A stretch of 64,000 nucleotides of DNA from Streptomyces sp. WM6378. Its GTDB lineage: Bacteria; Actinomycetota; Actinomycetes; Streptomycetales; Streptomycetaceae. Numbering within the stretch: position 1 is the stretch's first letter; each line of letters opens with the position of its first letter. The notes under the pieces are model-generated. The model saw only the letters and a program-made list of their open reading frames with translations. It was not told the DNA's origin and made no database searches. The stretch covers positions 1 through 64,000 of the forward strand of contig NZ_LGDD01000246.1 in assembly GCF_001279695.1 (NCBI RefSeq). Direction: 5' to 3'. Positions 30,672-39,269 of the stretch are shown in pieces. The position numbers and the translations under genes were made by a program.

Positions 30672-31316
30672 TCAGATCCTCAACTCCTGGGCCAGTACCG
30701 CCGCTTGGACCCTGCTGCGCAGCTCCAGCTTGCCGAGCAGCCTGCTGACGTGCGTCTTCACCGTCGCCTCCGCCATGTCCAGGCGTACCGCGATCTCCGC
30801 GTTGGACAGGCCCCGGCCCAGGCACGAAAGGACCTCGCCCTCGCGGCGGGTCAGGGTGTCGAGCGCGGCGGGGCGCCGCCGGGCCACGGGGTGCGGGGCC
30901 GAGGCGAACTCCGCGATGAGGCGGCGGGTCACGGCCGGGGCGATCAGCCCCTCGCCGCGCGCCACCGTACGCACCGCCTCGATCAGGTCCTTGGCGTCCG
31001 TGTTCTTGAGCAGGAAGCCCGAGGCGCCGGCGCGCAGCGCCCCGAAGACGTACTCGTCCAGGTCGAAGGTGGTCAGGACCAGGACGTCGGCGAGCCGCTC
31101 GCCGGTCACGGCGGCGGTCGCCGAGACCCCGTCCAGCTTCGGCATCTGGACGTCCATCAGGACCAGGTCGGGGCGCAGCTCGCGGGCGAGCGCGACCGCC
31201 CGCTCGCCGTCCGCCGCCTCGCCGACCACCTCGATGTCCGCGGCGCTGGAGAGGATCAGGACGAGCCCGGCCCGTACCGCAGACTGGTCCTCCGCGACCA
31301 GGACCCGGATCGTCAT
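30672..31316 (-). CDS. chiR: NarL/LuxR-type response regulator ChiR
   Basis: A 214-residue regulator. The receiver domain (1-120) has D55 as phospho-acceptor, T82/T83 and K104. A LuxR-type helix-turn-helix (about 150-210, LTRREGEVLSCLGRGLSNAEIA) binds DNA. It overlaps the kinase gene by four bases (ATGA), so they form one operon reading toward chiC. In S. coelicolor the equivalent ChiR activates chiC. Its own stop lies just upstream of the chiC promoter. Confidence 0.88.
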   Translation of the reverse strand: MTIRVLVAEDQSAVRAGLVLILSSAADIEVVGEAADGERAVALARELRPDLVLMDVQMPKLDGVSATAAVTGERLADVLVLTTFDLDEYVFGALRAGASGFLLKNTDAKDLIEAVRTVARGEGLIAPAVTRRLIAEFASAPHPVARRRPAALDTLTRREGEVLSCLGRGLSNAEIAVRLDMAEATVKTHVSRLLGKLELRSRVQAAVLAQELRI

Positions 31317-32506
31317 GTGGTCAACTCCTCGTTGTGGGCGGGCAGTTGGGCCCGCACCTGCCAGATCTTGGTGCCGTCCCCCGCCGATTCGGGGCCCGCG
31401 GCGAAGGTTCCGTCGAGCAGTTCGGTCCGCTCGCGCATCCCGATGAGCCCGGCCCCGGAACCCGGCGCGCGCGGGCCGGGACGGTCGCCGTACGGGCTGG
31501 TGACGCGCACCGTGAGCAGACCGTCCGCATGGGCGAGCGCCACCTCGACGGTGCCCGGCGCCGCGTGCTTGAGCGCGTTGGTCAAGGACTCCTGGACGAT
31601 CCGGTACGCCGCCAGCTCCACCGGCGCGGGCAGAGGCCCGTCCTCGGCACGCCGGTCGTCGAGCGTGAAGTCGAGACCGCTGTCAGCCCCGTTGGTACGC
31701 GCCTGGGCGAGCAGCGCGTCGAGCCCGGCCAGGGTGGGCGCGGCGGTGGGCTCGTCGCGGCCGCTGGTGTCGCGAAGCAGACCGATGAGGCGGCGCATCT
31801 CGGCGAGCCCGTCCACGCTGTTCTCGCGGATCACCGAAAGCGCCTGCCGGGTGGTCGCCGGGTCGTCGAGGGAGAGCGCGGCCGTGGAGTGGATGGCGAT
31901 CGCCGAGAGGTGGTTGGCCACCATGTCGTGCAGCTCGCGGGCCATCCGGGCGCGCTCGGCGACCACGGCCTGGCTGCGGTCCATCTCGGCGAGCAGCGCG
32001 GTCTGTCCGGCCCGCAGCCGGGCGCTCTCGGCGGCCTCGCGGTGGTTGCGCACGAGGGCCCCGGTGGTGGCGGGCGCGAACGAGATGATGGCCGTGATCA
32101 CGCCGATGAGCAGGGCCTCCGGTCGGTGGAGCCAGGCGTAGAACCCGATGGTCACGCCGACCGTGATCAGCCCGGTGCTGACCGGGATGCGGCGTGCGGC
32201 GGAGGGCGATCCGTACACGACGGCCGCGTACACGAGGTCGGTGAACATCACGACCGTCGCCAGGCTGCCGAGCGTGAACTGGTCGAGGACCAGCAGGAAG
32301 GTGCCGAGCACCAGGGCGGTCTGCGGGGCGGTGCGGCGCAGCAGTTCGAGGCCCGCCGTCCCCGCCAGCGGCAGCAGCACCCAGGCGCCGCCCAGCGGAC
32401 GGCCGCCCTGGGTGTGCAGGCCGACGGCCCACAGGACGAGCCCGCCGAGCAGCCCGGCCCCGGCGATCAGGACGTCGTCGCGGTCTGGTCGGGAGAGCGG
32501 CTTCAC
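31313..32506 (-). CDS. chiS: Sensor histidine kinase ChiS
   Basis: A 397-residue kinase of the HisKA_3/NarX type. Four to six membrane helices fill residues 10-160, without a large external sensor domain, so sensing is probably within the membrane. The phospho-accepting His is in RMARELHDMVANHLS, followed by a short HATPase_c domain with N- and G-boxes (ESLTNALKHA and GAGLIGMRER). GTG 32506 has GGATGGG upstream; a GTG 15 bases earlier has no site. Partner of ChiR. Confidence 0.85.
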   Translation of the reverse strand: MKPLSRPDRDDVLIAGAGLLGGLVLWAVGLHTQGGRPLGGAWVLLPLAGTAGLELLRRTAPQTALVLGTFLLVLDQFTLGSLATVVMFTDLVYAAVVYGSPSAARRIPVSTGLITVGVTIGFYAWLHRPEALLIGVITAIISFAPATTGALVRNHREAAESARLRAGQTALLAEMDRSQAVVAERARMARELHDMVANHLSAIAIHSTAALSLDDPATTRQALSVIRENSVDGLAEMRRLIGLLRDTSGRDEPTAAPTLAGLDALLAQARTNGADSGLDFTLDDRRAEDGPLPAPVELAAYRIVQESLTNALKHAAPGTVEVALAHADGLLTVRVTSPYGDRPGPRAPGSGAGLIGMRERTELLDGTFAAGPESAGDGTKIWQVRAQLPAHNEELTT

Positions 32507-32656
32507 GGTCCCATCCAACACGGCGGCCGGGCGCCGGGCCTCACCGCACCGGGCGATGTGCCGCTACATCGAAGGATGCAGTCCCGTTTCGTCACTGGCG
32601 ACGACGAAGGGGCGCCGGACGCGGGCGAGCCTGGAGGAGTACGAAAGGAGACCACC

Positions 32657-33289
32657 GTGATCGTCACGCTGATCATCGCCTGCGAAGTCGGCTTCTGGGT
32701 CCTGCTGGCCGCGGGCCTCGCCCTGCGCTACCTGGCCAGGATGCGGAGGGCCAGCGTGGCGGTGCTGTTGTGCGAGCCGCTCCTGGAGGTGGTGCTGCTC
32801 GTGGTGACGGCCGTCGACCTGAAGAACGGCGCGCAGCCGGACTGGAAGCACGGCCTGGCCGCCGTCTACATCGGCTTCTCGGCGGGGATGGGCCACTACA
32901 TGGTGACCCGCGCCGACGCCTGGGTCGCCTACCGCTTCGCCGGCGGCCCCAAGCCCGCCAAGGCGCCCAGGGGAGGCAGCGCCAGGACCGCGTACGAGTG
33001 GAGGATGGCGGGCCGCTTCACCGTCGCGGCGCTGCTCGCGATCGCCCTGCTCCAGGCCGCGATCTGGTACGTCGGCGGCGACGGCAGCACCGACTCGCTC
33101 CGGATGTGGCAGCAGAAGATGCTGTACGTGATCGGCGTCAACGTGATCATCGCGCTGAGCTACACGCTGTTCCCGAAGAAGGTGGAGGAGGCGAAGGCGA
33201 AGCCCTCGGCGTTCGACCGGCTCCTGAAGCCCGCGTCGGAGCGGTCCGGGGCGCACACAGGCGAGGACCGTACGCTGACCCGGCGGTAG
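32657..33289 (+). CDS. Membrane protein of unknown function
   Basis: A 210-residue protein with about five predicted membrane helices (about 2-26, 33-54, 66-86, 120-144 and 152-174) and a charged, basic C-terminus. I do not recognise a family. A good AAGGAG site precedes GTG 32657. It ends 23 bases before the OmpR-type regulator at 33313 and is likely co-transcribed with that two-component system, so it may be a sensor accessory or target; this is inference. Confidence 0.75.
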   Translation: MIVTLIIACEVGFWVLLAAGLALRYLARMRRASVAVLLCEPLLEVVLLVVTAVDLKNGAQPDWKHGLAAVYIGFSAGMGHYMVTRADAWVAYRFAGGPKPAKAPRGGSARTAYEWRMAGRFTVAALLAIALLQAAIWYVGGDGSTDSLRMWQQKMLYVIGVNVIIALSYTLFPKKVEEAKAKPSAFDRLLKPASERSGAHTGEDRTLTRR

Positions 33290-33312
33290 CCGGACGAAGT
33301 GAGGGAGCGCGG

Positions 33313-34008
33313 ATGAGCGGGCCGAGCCGTCCCGGGGAAGTCCTGGTCGTCGACGACGACGATGCGGTGCGCCGCTCGCTCGACCGGGGGCTCAGGCTCA
33401 ACGGCTTCCGGGTCCGCACCGCCGACGGCGGCCGCGCCGCGCTCGCCGCGATCGGGCAGAGCCCGCCCGATGTGCTCGTCCTGGACGTGTCCATGCCGGG
33501 GATGAGCGGCATCGAGGTGTGCCGGACGCTGCGCGATGCCGGGCACGACCTGCCCGTCCTGATGCTGTCGGCGCTGGACGAGACCGCCGACCGGATCGCC
33601 GGGCTCCAGGCGGGCGGCGACGACTACCTGGTCAAACCGTTCGCCCTTCAGGAGCTGGTGCTGCGCCTGCACGCCCTGCTGCGCCGCCGGCCGCCCGCCC
33701 CGCACGACGTGGTCCGCGCCTGCGGCCTCGTCATCGACCCGGCGGCACGCACCGCCGAGCGCGAGGGCCGCCCCCTCGACCTCACCCGGCGCGAGTACGA
33801 ACTCCTCGAAGTCCTGGCCCGCAACGCCGGCCTCGTCCTCAGCCGCGACCAGTTGCTCGAACGGGTCTGGGGGTACGACTTCGACGTCCGCACCGACGCG
33901 GTCGACACCTTCGTCAGCTATCTGCGCCGCAAACTGGAGGCGGACGGCGCGCCCCGGCTCGTCCACACCGTGCGCGGTGTCGGCTTCGTCCTGCGGGAGC
34001 AGCCGTGA
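33313..34008 (+). CDS. OmpR/PhoB-family response regulator
   Basis: A 231-residue regulator. The receiver domain has the acidic pocket VVDDDD, phospho-acceptor D58 in VLVLDVSMPG and K108-P in DDYLVKPF. The C-terminal winged helix (about 135-230) shows LTRREYELLEVLARNAG and the HTVRGVGF end. GAGGGAG precedes the ATG. It overlaps the kinase gene by four bases (GTGA), so they are coupled. Its targets may include the small exported proteins downstream, where tandem 15-mers occur. Confidence 0.93.
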   Translation: MSGPSRPGEVLVVDDDDAVRRSLDRGLRLNGFRVRTADGGRAALAAIGQSPPDVLVLDVSMPGMSGIEVCRTLRDAGHDLPVLMLSALDETADRIAGLQAGGDDYLVKPFALQELVLRLHALLRRRPPAPHDVVRACGLVIDPAARTAEREGRPLDLTRREYELLEVLARNAGLVLSRDQLLERVWGYDFDVRTDAVDTFVSYLRRKLEADGAPRLVHTVRGVGFVLREQP

Positions 34009-35468
34009 AGCTCTCCACCCGGATCGCGCTCGCCGTCGGCGTCACCGTCCCGCTCCTGGTCCTGGCCTGCGGCTGGCTGCTGTTCGCCCTGGTCGCCCGC
34101 GATCTGCACCGCGAGGAGGACAGCCACCTGCGGACCCGGGCCACCGCCATCGCCCAGGACGCCCGCACCCTGCTGCGGGCCGCCGCCAACGACCAGCCGA
34201 CCGCCGAGGAGAACCGCCAGCGCCGCCTGTTCAACGCCGCGCTGGACGTCGGCGTACGGCTCATCGGTCCCGACGGCACGTTCAGCGGCGGCCCGCAGCC
34301 CGATGCCTCGGTGGCGCTGCCCGCGGTGGGAAGGAATCCGGTGACGATCCGCGCCGCCGGCCGCAGCTGGCGGGCGTACGCGCTGCCGGTCAAGGGGGCG
34401 CAGGTCTCCGGCACGCTGTGGGTGTTCGCGCCGGACACCGCGAGCCGCGCCCAGCTCGCCCTGGTCCGCAACCGCGTCGTCACCACCGCGCTGCTCGCCG
34501 CCCCGCTGTCCGCGCTGCTTGCCTGGGCCATCGCGAGCAGCGCGACCCGCCCGCTGGGCAGGCTCCGCAAGGCGGCGGCCGGGCTCGACCCGCGGACGAC
34601 CTCGGCACGCCTGCAACACCGGCCGACCCGCGTCGCCGAGGTCGACGACCTGGCAGCCACCCTCCAGACGGTCCTGGCCCGCTACGACGAGCAGGCCGCC
34701 CGCACCGCGCAGGCGCTCGACACGGCGCGCTCCTTCTCCGCGGCCGCCTCGCACGAGATGCGCAACCCGCTGATGAGCATGGGCACCAACCTCGACGTCC
34801 TGGCCCACCCCCGGCTCCCCGACGCCGACCGCGCCGAGGTCGTCGAGGACCTGCGCCGCGAGCACGCGCGACTGCTCGGCATGCTGGTGGCGCTGCGCGA
34901 ACTGGGGCGCGGCGACCTGGTCGAGGCCGACGCGTTCCGGGTGCTCGACGTGGCGGAAGTCGCCGACGCCGCCGTCGCCGAGGCCCGCAGGCGCGCCCCG
35001 GACGCGGTGATCACGCTGAACGCCGGACCCGCGCCGGTGCACGGCTGGGAGCCCGGCATCCGGATCCTGCTCGACAACCTGCTCGGCAACGCGCTGGCCC
35101 ACGGAAGGGATGCTCAGGGCCGGGCCGAGATCGCGGTCGCCGTCGGCCTCGCGGGCGGCCAGGTGCTGATCACCGTCGACGACCGGGGCCCGGGCATCGC
35201 CCCCGCCGACCGCCAGGAGGTGTTCCGCCGCTTCCACCGGGGGCCCGCCAGCACCGGATCCGGGCTCGGTCTGACCCTGGTCGCCCAGCAGGCCGCGCTG
35301 CACGGCGGCACCGTCGAACTCGGCGAGGGGCCGGGCGGGACCGGCACCCGGTGCACGGTCGGGCTGCCCGCCGGGGACCCGGACCGGGAGGGCGAACTTC
35401 CGGCCCGGCGGGACTGGTTGACGGTCACCGCCGAGCGATCACAGAGTTCCCACAAAGAGCCTTCCTAG
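34005..35468 (+). CDS. Sensor histidine kinase
   Basis: A 487-residue classical kinase. Membrane helix 1 (about 7-30), an external sensor region of about 130 residues, helix 2 (about 160-182), a HAMP linker, HisKA with SAAASHEMRNPLM (His near 250) and HATPase_c (NLLGNALAHG, DRGPGIAP, GSGLGLTLV). The GTG start overlaps the regulator stop. The external region has no motif I recognise, so the signal is unknown. The C-terminal 30 residues after the ATPase domain are polar and variable. Confidence 0.92.
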   Translation: MKLSTRIALAVGVTVPLLVLACGWLLFALVARDLHREEDSHLRTRATAIAQDARTLLRAAANDQPTAEENRQRRLFNAALDVGVRLIGPDGTFSGGPQPDASVALPAVGRNPVTIRAAGRSWRAYALPVKGAQVSGTLWVFAPDTASRAQLALVRNRVVTTALLAAPLSALLAWAIASSATRPLGRLRKAAAGLDPRTTSARLQHRPTRVAEVDDLAATLQTVLARYDEQAARTAQALDTARSFSAAASHEMRNPLMSMGTNLDVLAHPRLPDADRAEVVEDLRREHARLLGMLVALRELGRGDLVEADAFRVLDVAEVADAAVAEARRRAPDAVITLNAGPAPVHGWEPGIRILLDNLLGNALAHGRDAQGRAEIAVAVGLAGGQVLITVDDRGPGIAPADRQEVFRRFHRGPASTGSGLGLTLVAQQAALHGGTVELGEGPGGTGTRCTVGLPAGDPDREGELPARRDWLTVTAERSQSSHKEPS

Positions 35469-35485
35469 CCTCCGGGCGTACCGGA

Positions 35486-35515
35486 AATCCGTACATCACG
35501 AATCCGTACGTCACG
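35486..35515. repeat. Two tandem 15-mers before the exported-protein gene
   Basis: AATCCGTACATCACG (35486-35500) and AATCCGTACGTCACG (35501-35515) are back-to-back copies with one mismatch. A -10-like TAGCCT lies at 35466-35471, so the repeats fall in the transcribed leader just before the GGAGG of the gene at 35528. Tandem direct repeats are typical binding sites for OmpR-type regulators; one is encoded two genes upstream. Confidence 0.65.
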
Positions 35516-35527
35516 GAGGCACCAGTC

Positions 35528-35944
35528 ATGCGCAACGCCATCTTCAACCGCCGCCGGGTCGCGGCGGCAGCCCTCGCCGCGACGGCCGTACTGACCGTCA
35601 CCGCGCCCAGCGCCTTCGCGGACTCGACGCCCTCGCCGGCCGCCACCGCGAAGGCCCCCACCGGCGACGGCGCCAAGAGCATCTGCAAGCGCGAGCCCAA
35701 GACCGAGAAGCGCATCGAGCGCGCCCTGAACCGCCTCGGCGGGGGAGCGGACACGCTGGGGTCGGTGGCCCGGATGCAGCAGCGGGAGGACAACGCGAAG
35801 AAGGAGGGCCACACCGCGATCGCCACCTACCTCGACCACAAACTCACCTACCGCAAGGGCTTGGTGACGACCCTTCAGCAGCGCCAGAAGGACCTCAAGG
35901 ACGTGGCCTCCTGGTGCGCGGCCAACAACAACGGGACCAAGTGA
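35528..35944 (+). CDS. Small secreted protein of unknown function
   Basis: A 138-residue preprotein. A basic N-terminus and hydrophobic stretch form a signal peptide ending around residue 31 (SAFA-D). The mature part is charged and helical with two cysteines (SICKRE and SWCAAN) that could form one disulphide. GGAGG precedes the ATG. It lies 59 bases after the kinase gene and overlaps the next gene by one base. No family recognised; it may be a target or periplasmic partner of the adjacent two-component system. Confidence 0.78.
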   Translation: MRNAIFNRRRVAAAALAATAVLTVTAPSAFADSTPSPAATAKAPTGDGAKSICKREPKTEKRIERALNRLGGGADTLGSVARMQQREDNAKKEGHTAIATYLDHKLTYRKGLVTTLQQRQKDLKDVASWCAANNNGTK

Positions 35945-36138
35945 TGCGGGTCCGGGGCGTGCCGCTCGCCGTGGCGGCCGCGGCCCTGACGGCCGCGCTC
36001 GCCACGGGCTGCGCCCACTCGCACCCCCAGCCCCAGTCCGGGGCGTCCTCGGGCACCGAGCAGCAGATGGAGAAGAAGGTGAGCGACGCGGAGTCCGCCG
36101 CCGCGGCGGCGGACGCGGACACGCAGGCGGACCGCTAA
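35944..36138 (+). CDS. Small lipoprotein
   Basis: A 64-residue preprotein with a lipobox (L-A-T-G-C near residues 19-23) after a hydrophobic segment, so the Cys is probably lipidated and the protein anchored outside the membrane. The mature part of about 42 residues is His/Gln/Ser-rich then strongly acidic and alanine-rich, likely helical. The ATG overlaps the previous stop (TGATG), showing coupling. Function unknown. Confidence 0.72.
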   Translation: MRVRGVPLAVAAAALTAALATGCAHSHPQPQSGASSGTEQQMEKKVSDAESAAAAADADTQADR

Positions 36139-36146
36139 CCACCCCC

Positions 36147-36360
36147 GGGGCTCCGCCCCCTGCACCCCCGTTCGCGCGTTAAGGGCGCTCGTCCTCAATC
36201 GCCGGACGGGCTGAAGATGCTGATGCTGGCCGGCAACAGCGCCGCCAGGGGCGCGGGGAACTGCGCGACCAGCCACGCACGGCCCGCAGCCGAAAGCGGG
36301 TTCAGCAACGCACGGCCCGCAGCGAAAAGCGGGTTTAAGGGGCGCGAGGAACTGCGCAAA
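36147..36360. repeat. Interspersed GC-rich repeat, copy B (between convergent genes)
   Basis: It shares blocks of 30, 18 and 28 identical bases with copy A at 28464-28600. It then contains an internal tandem duplication, ACGCACGGCCCGCAG at 36274-36288 and 36307-36321, each followed by a GAAA...AGCGGGTT tail, and a degenerate third copy of the AGGGGCGCGGGGAACTGCGC block near 36341. It lies between the convergent lipoprotein and cobalamin adenosyltransferase genes. Confidence 0.8.
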
Positions 36361-36404
36361 AGGGCCCGGGGAGTCACCCCCCGCACGCACCACCCCCCCG
36401 AGCC

Positions 36405-36977
36405 CTACCTCTCACCCCCCGGCACCCACAGCACATCCCCCACCTCCTTGTTCGCCGCGCGGGCCAGGATGAACAGGAGGTCGGAGAGGCGGTTCAGGTA
36501 GGTGGCGGTCAGCGTGTTCATGACGGCTCCGTGCACCTCCAGGGCCGCCCACGTGGAGCGTTCCGCGCGGCGCACCACCGTGCACGCCTGGTGCAGCAGG
36601 GCCGCGCCGGGGGTGCCGCCCGGCAGGATGAAGCTGCGCAGCTTCTCCAGCTCCTCCAGGAAGCGGTCGCAGTCCGCCTCCAGCTTGTCGACGTAGGACT
36701 GCTCCACCCGCAGCGGCGGGTACTCCGGGTTCTCGACGACCGGCGTGGCGAGGTCCGCGCCGACGTCGAACAGGTCGTTCTGGACCCGGACCAGCACCTT
36801 CACGACCTCCTCGGGAAGCTGCCCGAGCGCGATGGCCGTGCCGATCACGGCATTGGCCTCATTGGTGTCGGCGTACGCCGAGATCCGCAGATCGGTCTTG
36901 GCGGTCCGGCTCATGTCGCCGAGGGCGGTCGTGCCCTGGTCGCCGGTGCGGGTGTAGATGCGCGTCAGATTGACCAT
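36405..36977 (-). CDS. Cob(I)alamin adenosyltransferase, PduO type
   Basis: A 190-residue enzyme that transfers the adenosyl group of ATP to cob(I)alamin, making coenzyme B12 for mutases such as methylmalonyl-CoA mutase. The N-terminal ATP-binding motif TRTGDQGTT is at residues 9-17, and the helical core shows RVQNDLFDVGADLATP, FILPGG, the R-R-A-E-R motif and LNRLSDLLFILAR. It is convergent with the lipoprotein gene across repeat copy B. The methylmalonyl-CoA epimerase and MeaB genes further right use the same pathway but are not in the same operon. Confidence 0.94.
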   Translation of the reverse strand: MVNLTRIYTRTGDQGTTALGDMSRTAKTDLRISAYADTNEANAVIGTAIALGQLPEEVVKVLVRVQNDLFDVGADLATPVVENPEYPPLRVEQSYVDKLEADCDRFLEELEKLRSFILPGGTPGAALLHQACTVVRRAERSTWAALEVHGAVMNTLTATYLNRLSDLLFILARAANKEVGDVLWVPGGER

Positions 36978-36990
36978 GCGGCCAGAGTAG

Positions 36991-37752
36991 TTACGCTCCG
37001 GCCGTCCGGAAGACGCGTGTGCCCACCGTCACGGCGAGCACCGCGAAACCGACCGCCACCAGGCCCCCGTAGAGCATGGTCGTGGTGGCGTACGAGCCGA
37101 GGTACGCGGAGCGCACCGCGTCCACCAGATAGCGGAACGGCATGAAGTGCGACAGCACGTTCAGCCACGCGGGCGCGAGCGTCATCGGCAGCATCAGGCC
37201 GGAAAGCAGCATCGACGGCATGGCGATCGAGTTGACCGCCGGGCCGAACCCCTGCGGGGTGCGCACCTTCATGGCGAGCGCGTACGACAGCGAGGCCAGC
37301 GACAGCGTCAGCAGCGCCACGAAGGCGAAGCCGATGAGGATCCCGGCGAGCGGCGCGCGCAGGCCCATCACCAGGGCGGTGAGCACCAGCAGCACTGCCT
37401 GGAAGACGAAGAGCGCGGAGTCCCGCAGGACCCGGCCGAGCAGCAGGGCCAGGCGCGAGACGGGGGTGACGCGCATGCGCTCCACGACGCCCCAGCTGCT
37501 CTCGATGATGACCGCGAAGCCCGCGAACGAGGCGCCGAACAGGGCGAGTTGGAGCAGCAGGCCGGGGACGAGGACCTGCCAGGAGCTGCCGTCCGAGCCA
37601 AGGGGCATATGGGTCAGGAGCGGGCCGAAGAAGAGCAGGTAGAGCAGCGGCATCAGCACGCCGAAGAGGATCTGGAACTTCGAGCGCAGGGTCTGGCGGG
37701 CGTACCTGCCGAAGATCAGCGCGGTGTCGGACAGCAGCGGTGAGGCGGTCAT
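36991..37752 (-). CDS. ABC-2 type transporter permease
   Basis: A 253-residue membrane protein with six helices, including the conserved GLMLPMTLAPAWLNVLSHFMPFRYLVDAVR block of the DrrB/ABC-2 family (key residues P, W, P). It begins 9 bases after the ATPase gene. Typical partners export antibiotics, lipids or polymers; the substrate is unknown. Confidence 0.9.
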   Translation of the reverse strand: MTASPLLSDTALIFGRYARQTLRSKFQILFGVLMPLLYLLFFGPLLTHMPLGSDGSSWQVLVPGLLLQLALFGASFAGFAVIIESSWGVVERMRVTPVSRLALLLGRVLRDSALFVFQAVLLVLTALVMGLRAPLAGILIGFAFVALLTLSLASLSYALAMKVRTPQGFGPAVNSIAMPSMLLSGLMLPMTLAPAWLNVLSHFMPFRYLVDAVRSAYLGSYATTTMLYGGLVAVGFAVLAVTVGTRVFRTAGA

Positions 37753-37761
37753 GGGGGAGTC

Positions 37762-38544
37762 CTAGACGGCTACGGGGGTGGATTCCTGCGGGGTGGCACT
37801 GCGCCCGGTGATGGCGAGGAAGGCGTCCTGGAGCGAGGCGTCGGGGCCGCCCGCGTGCCGGGTCTTGAGGTCGGCGGGCGTGCCCTCGGCCACGATCACG
37901 CCCTTGTCGACGATCACCAGGCGGTCGGCGAGCGCGTCGGCCTCGTCCAGGTAGTGGGTGGTGAGGAAGACGGTGGTGCCGTGGTCGGCCCGGATCGTGC
38001 GGACCAGGTCCCACAGGTCCGCCCGGCTGCCCGGATCGAGGCCGGTGGTCGGCTCGTCGAGGAACAGCACCGCGGGCCGGTGCATCAGGCCCATCGCGAT
38101 GTCGAGGCGCCGCCGTTGGCCGCCGGAGAGCGTCGAAGTCTTGCGGTCCAGGAGCCCGTCGAGGCCGAGGTCGGCCGCCAACTCCCTTGTGCGCAGGGCT
38201 GATTGGGCCTTGGTGAGCCGGTAGAGGCGGCCCTGGGTCACCAGCTCCTCGCGTACCGAGACGTTCGGGTCGACGCCGCCGGACTGGGCCACGTATCCGC
38301 AGGCCCGGCGCACCGCGCCAGGGTCGCGCAGCAGGTCGTGGCCGGTCACGGTCGCCGCGCCGCCGGTCGGCGGGAGCAGCGTGGTGAGCATCCGCAGCGT
38401 GGTGGTCTTGCCTGCGCCGTTGGGGCCGAGGAAGCCGAGGATCTCGCCGGCCCGCACCGTCAGGTCGATGCCGCGCACCGCCTCGACCGGGCCGGCCTTG
38501 CTCTGGAAGGTCCGGGCGAGCCCGGCCGTGCTGATGATTGCCAT
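37762..38544 (-). CDS. ABC transporter ATP-binding protein, DrrA-like
   Basis: A 260-residue ATPase. Walker A GPNGAGKT (near residues 40-47), Q-loop VAQSGGVDPN, signature LSGGQRRRLDIA and Walker B VLFLDEPTTGLDP are all intact. Homology is to the DrrA/NodI exporter group. It is transcribed divergently from the TetR gene at 38628, with a palindromic operator between, so the exporter is probably repressed by that regulator and induced by its substrate. Confidence 0.92.
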   Translation of the reverse strand: MAIISTAGLARTFQSKAGPVEAVRGIDLTVRAGEILGFLGPNGAGKTTTLRMLTTLLPPTGGAATVTGHDLLRDPGAVRRACGYVAQSGGVDPNVSVREELVTQGRLYRLTKAQSALRTRELAADLGLDGLLDRKTSTLSGGQRRRLDIAMGLMHRPAVLFLDEPTTGLDPGSRADLWDLVRTIRADHGTTVFLTTHYLDEADALADRLVIVDKGVIVAEGTPADLKTRHAGGPDASLQDAFLAITGRSATPQESTPVAV

Positions 38545-38565
38545 GGGTCAAGAAAAACAGAGGAA

Positions 38566-38596
38566 CTTAAATTTTGCAATGGCTCCAAAATTTAAG
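38566..38596. promoter_or_regulatory. Perfect AT-rich palindrome, probable TetR operator
   Basis: CTTAAATTTTG (38566-38576), a 9-base spacer and CAAAATTTAAG (38586-38596) form a perfect inverted repeat in the divergent promoter region of the ABC exporter and the TetR gene. Its AT content stands out sharply in this genome. It would overlap the -35 region of the TetR gene. Confidence 0.82.
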
Positions 38597-38615
38597 GGAG
38601 TGCAGGAGGATCGCC

Positions 38616-38627
38616 TACGCTGGAGCC
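38616..38627 (+). promoter_or_regulatory. -10 box for leaderless TetR gene
   Basis: TACGCT (38616-38621) followed by six bases and ATG 38628, the same arrangement as nrtL and glyA. Confidence 0.5.
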
Positions 38628-39269
38628 ATGGCAGAAGGGCTCAGGGAGCGGAAGAAGCGCGAGACCAGGCAGCGGATCTCGGACCTGGCCACCGGGCTCT
38701 TCATAGAGCGCGGCTTCGAGGCGGTGACGATCGCCGAGATCGCCGAGGTGGCCGACGTGTCCGTGAACACCGTCTACAACTACTTCCCCGCCAAGGAGGA
38801 CCTGTTCTTCGACCGCAGCAGAGGCATCGTCGACCGGCTCTCACGCTGGGTGCGCGGCCGCGACGAGGGGGAGTCGGCCGCTGAGGCGGTCCTGCGCGAG
38901 CTGCGCGCCGAGGTCGAGTCGGTTTCGCCCCGGGTCGGCCTGATGGAGGGCTACAGCCGGTTCATGGCCGTCATCCACGACTCGCCCGCGCTCAAGGCCC
39001 GGCTGTGGGCGGTGGGGCAGGAGGTCCTGGAGAACCTGGACGCGACCCTGCGCGAGGAGGTCGGCGCACCCGTCGACGAGGCGCTGCCCTCACTGATCGC
39101 GGGTCAGATCAACTGGGTCCACCAGACGGCGATGGCCGCCATCAGCCGCGAGATGATGGCCGGCCGCGACCCCAAGGCGGTCTCCCGCGAGGTGCTCGTC
39201 CTGATCGACGAGATGGAGGGGCTCCTGGGGGACAAGGTGCTCAACTACGCCGTACGGGGCGCCCGCTGA
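38628..39269 (+). CDS. TetR/AcrR-family transcriptional regulator
   Basis: A 213-residue repressor. The N-terminal helix-turn-helix (about 12-58) reads ISDLATGLFIERGFEAVTIAEIAEVADVS in part and ends VNTVYNYFPAKEDLF. The C-terminal ligand domain (about 80-200) is divergent. It faces the ABC exporter operon with a perfect palindrome between, so it most likely represses both. The ligand is unknown. Confidence 0.92.
   Translation: MAEGLRERKKRETRQRISDLATGLFIERGFEAVTIAEIAEVADVSVNTVYNYFPAKEDLFFDRSRGIVDRLSRWVRGRDEGESAAEAVLRELRAEVESVSPRVGLMEGYSRFMAVIHDSPALKARLWAVGQEVLENLDATLREEVGAPVDEALPSLIAGQINWVHQTAMAAISREMMAGRDPKAVSREVLVLIDEMEGLLGDKVLNYAVRGAR

Noticed and set aside
36274..36321. Short tandem units as a CRISPR array
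   Set aside because: Only two units, spacing of 33 bases and no cas genes.
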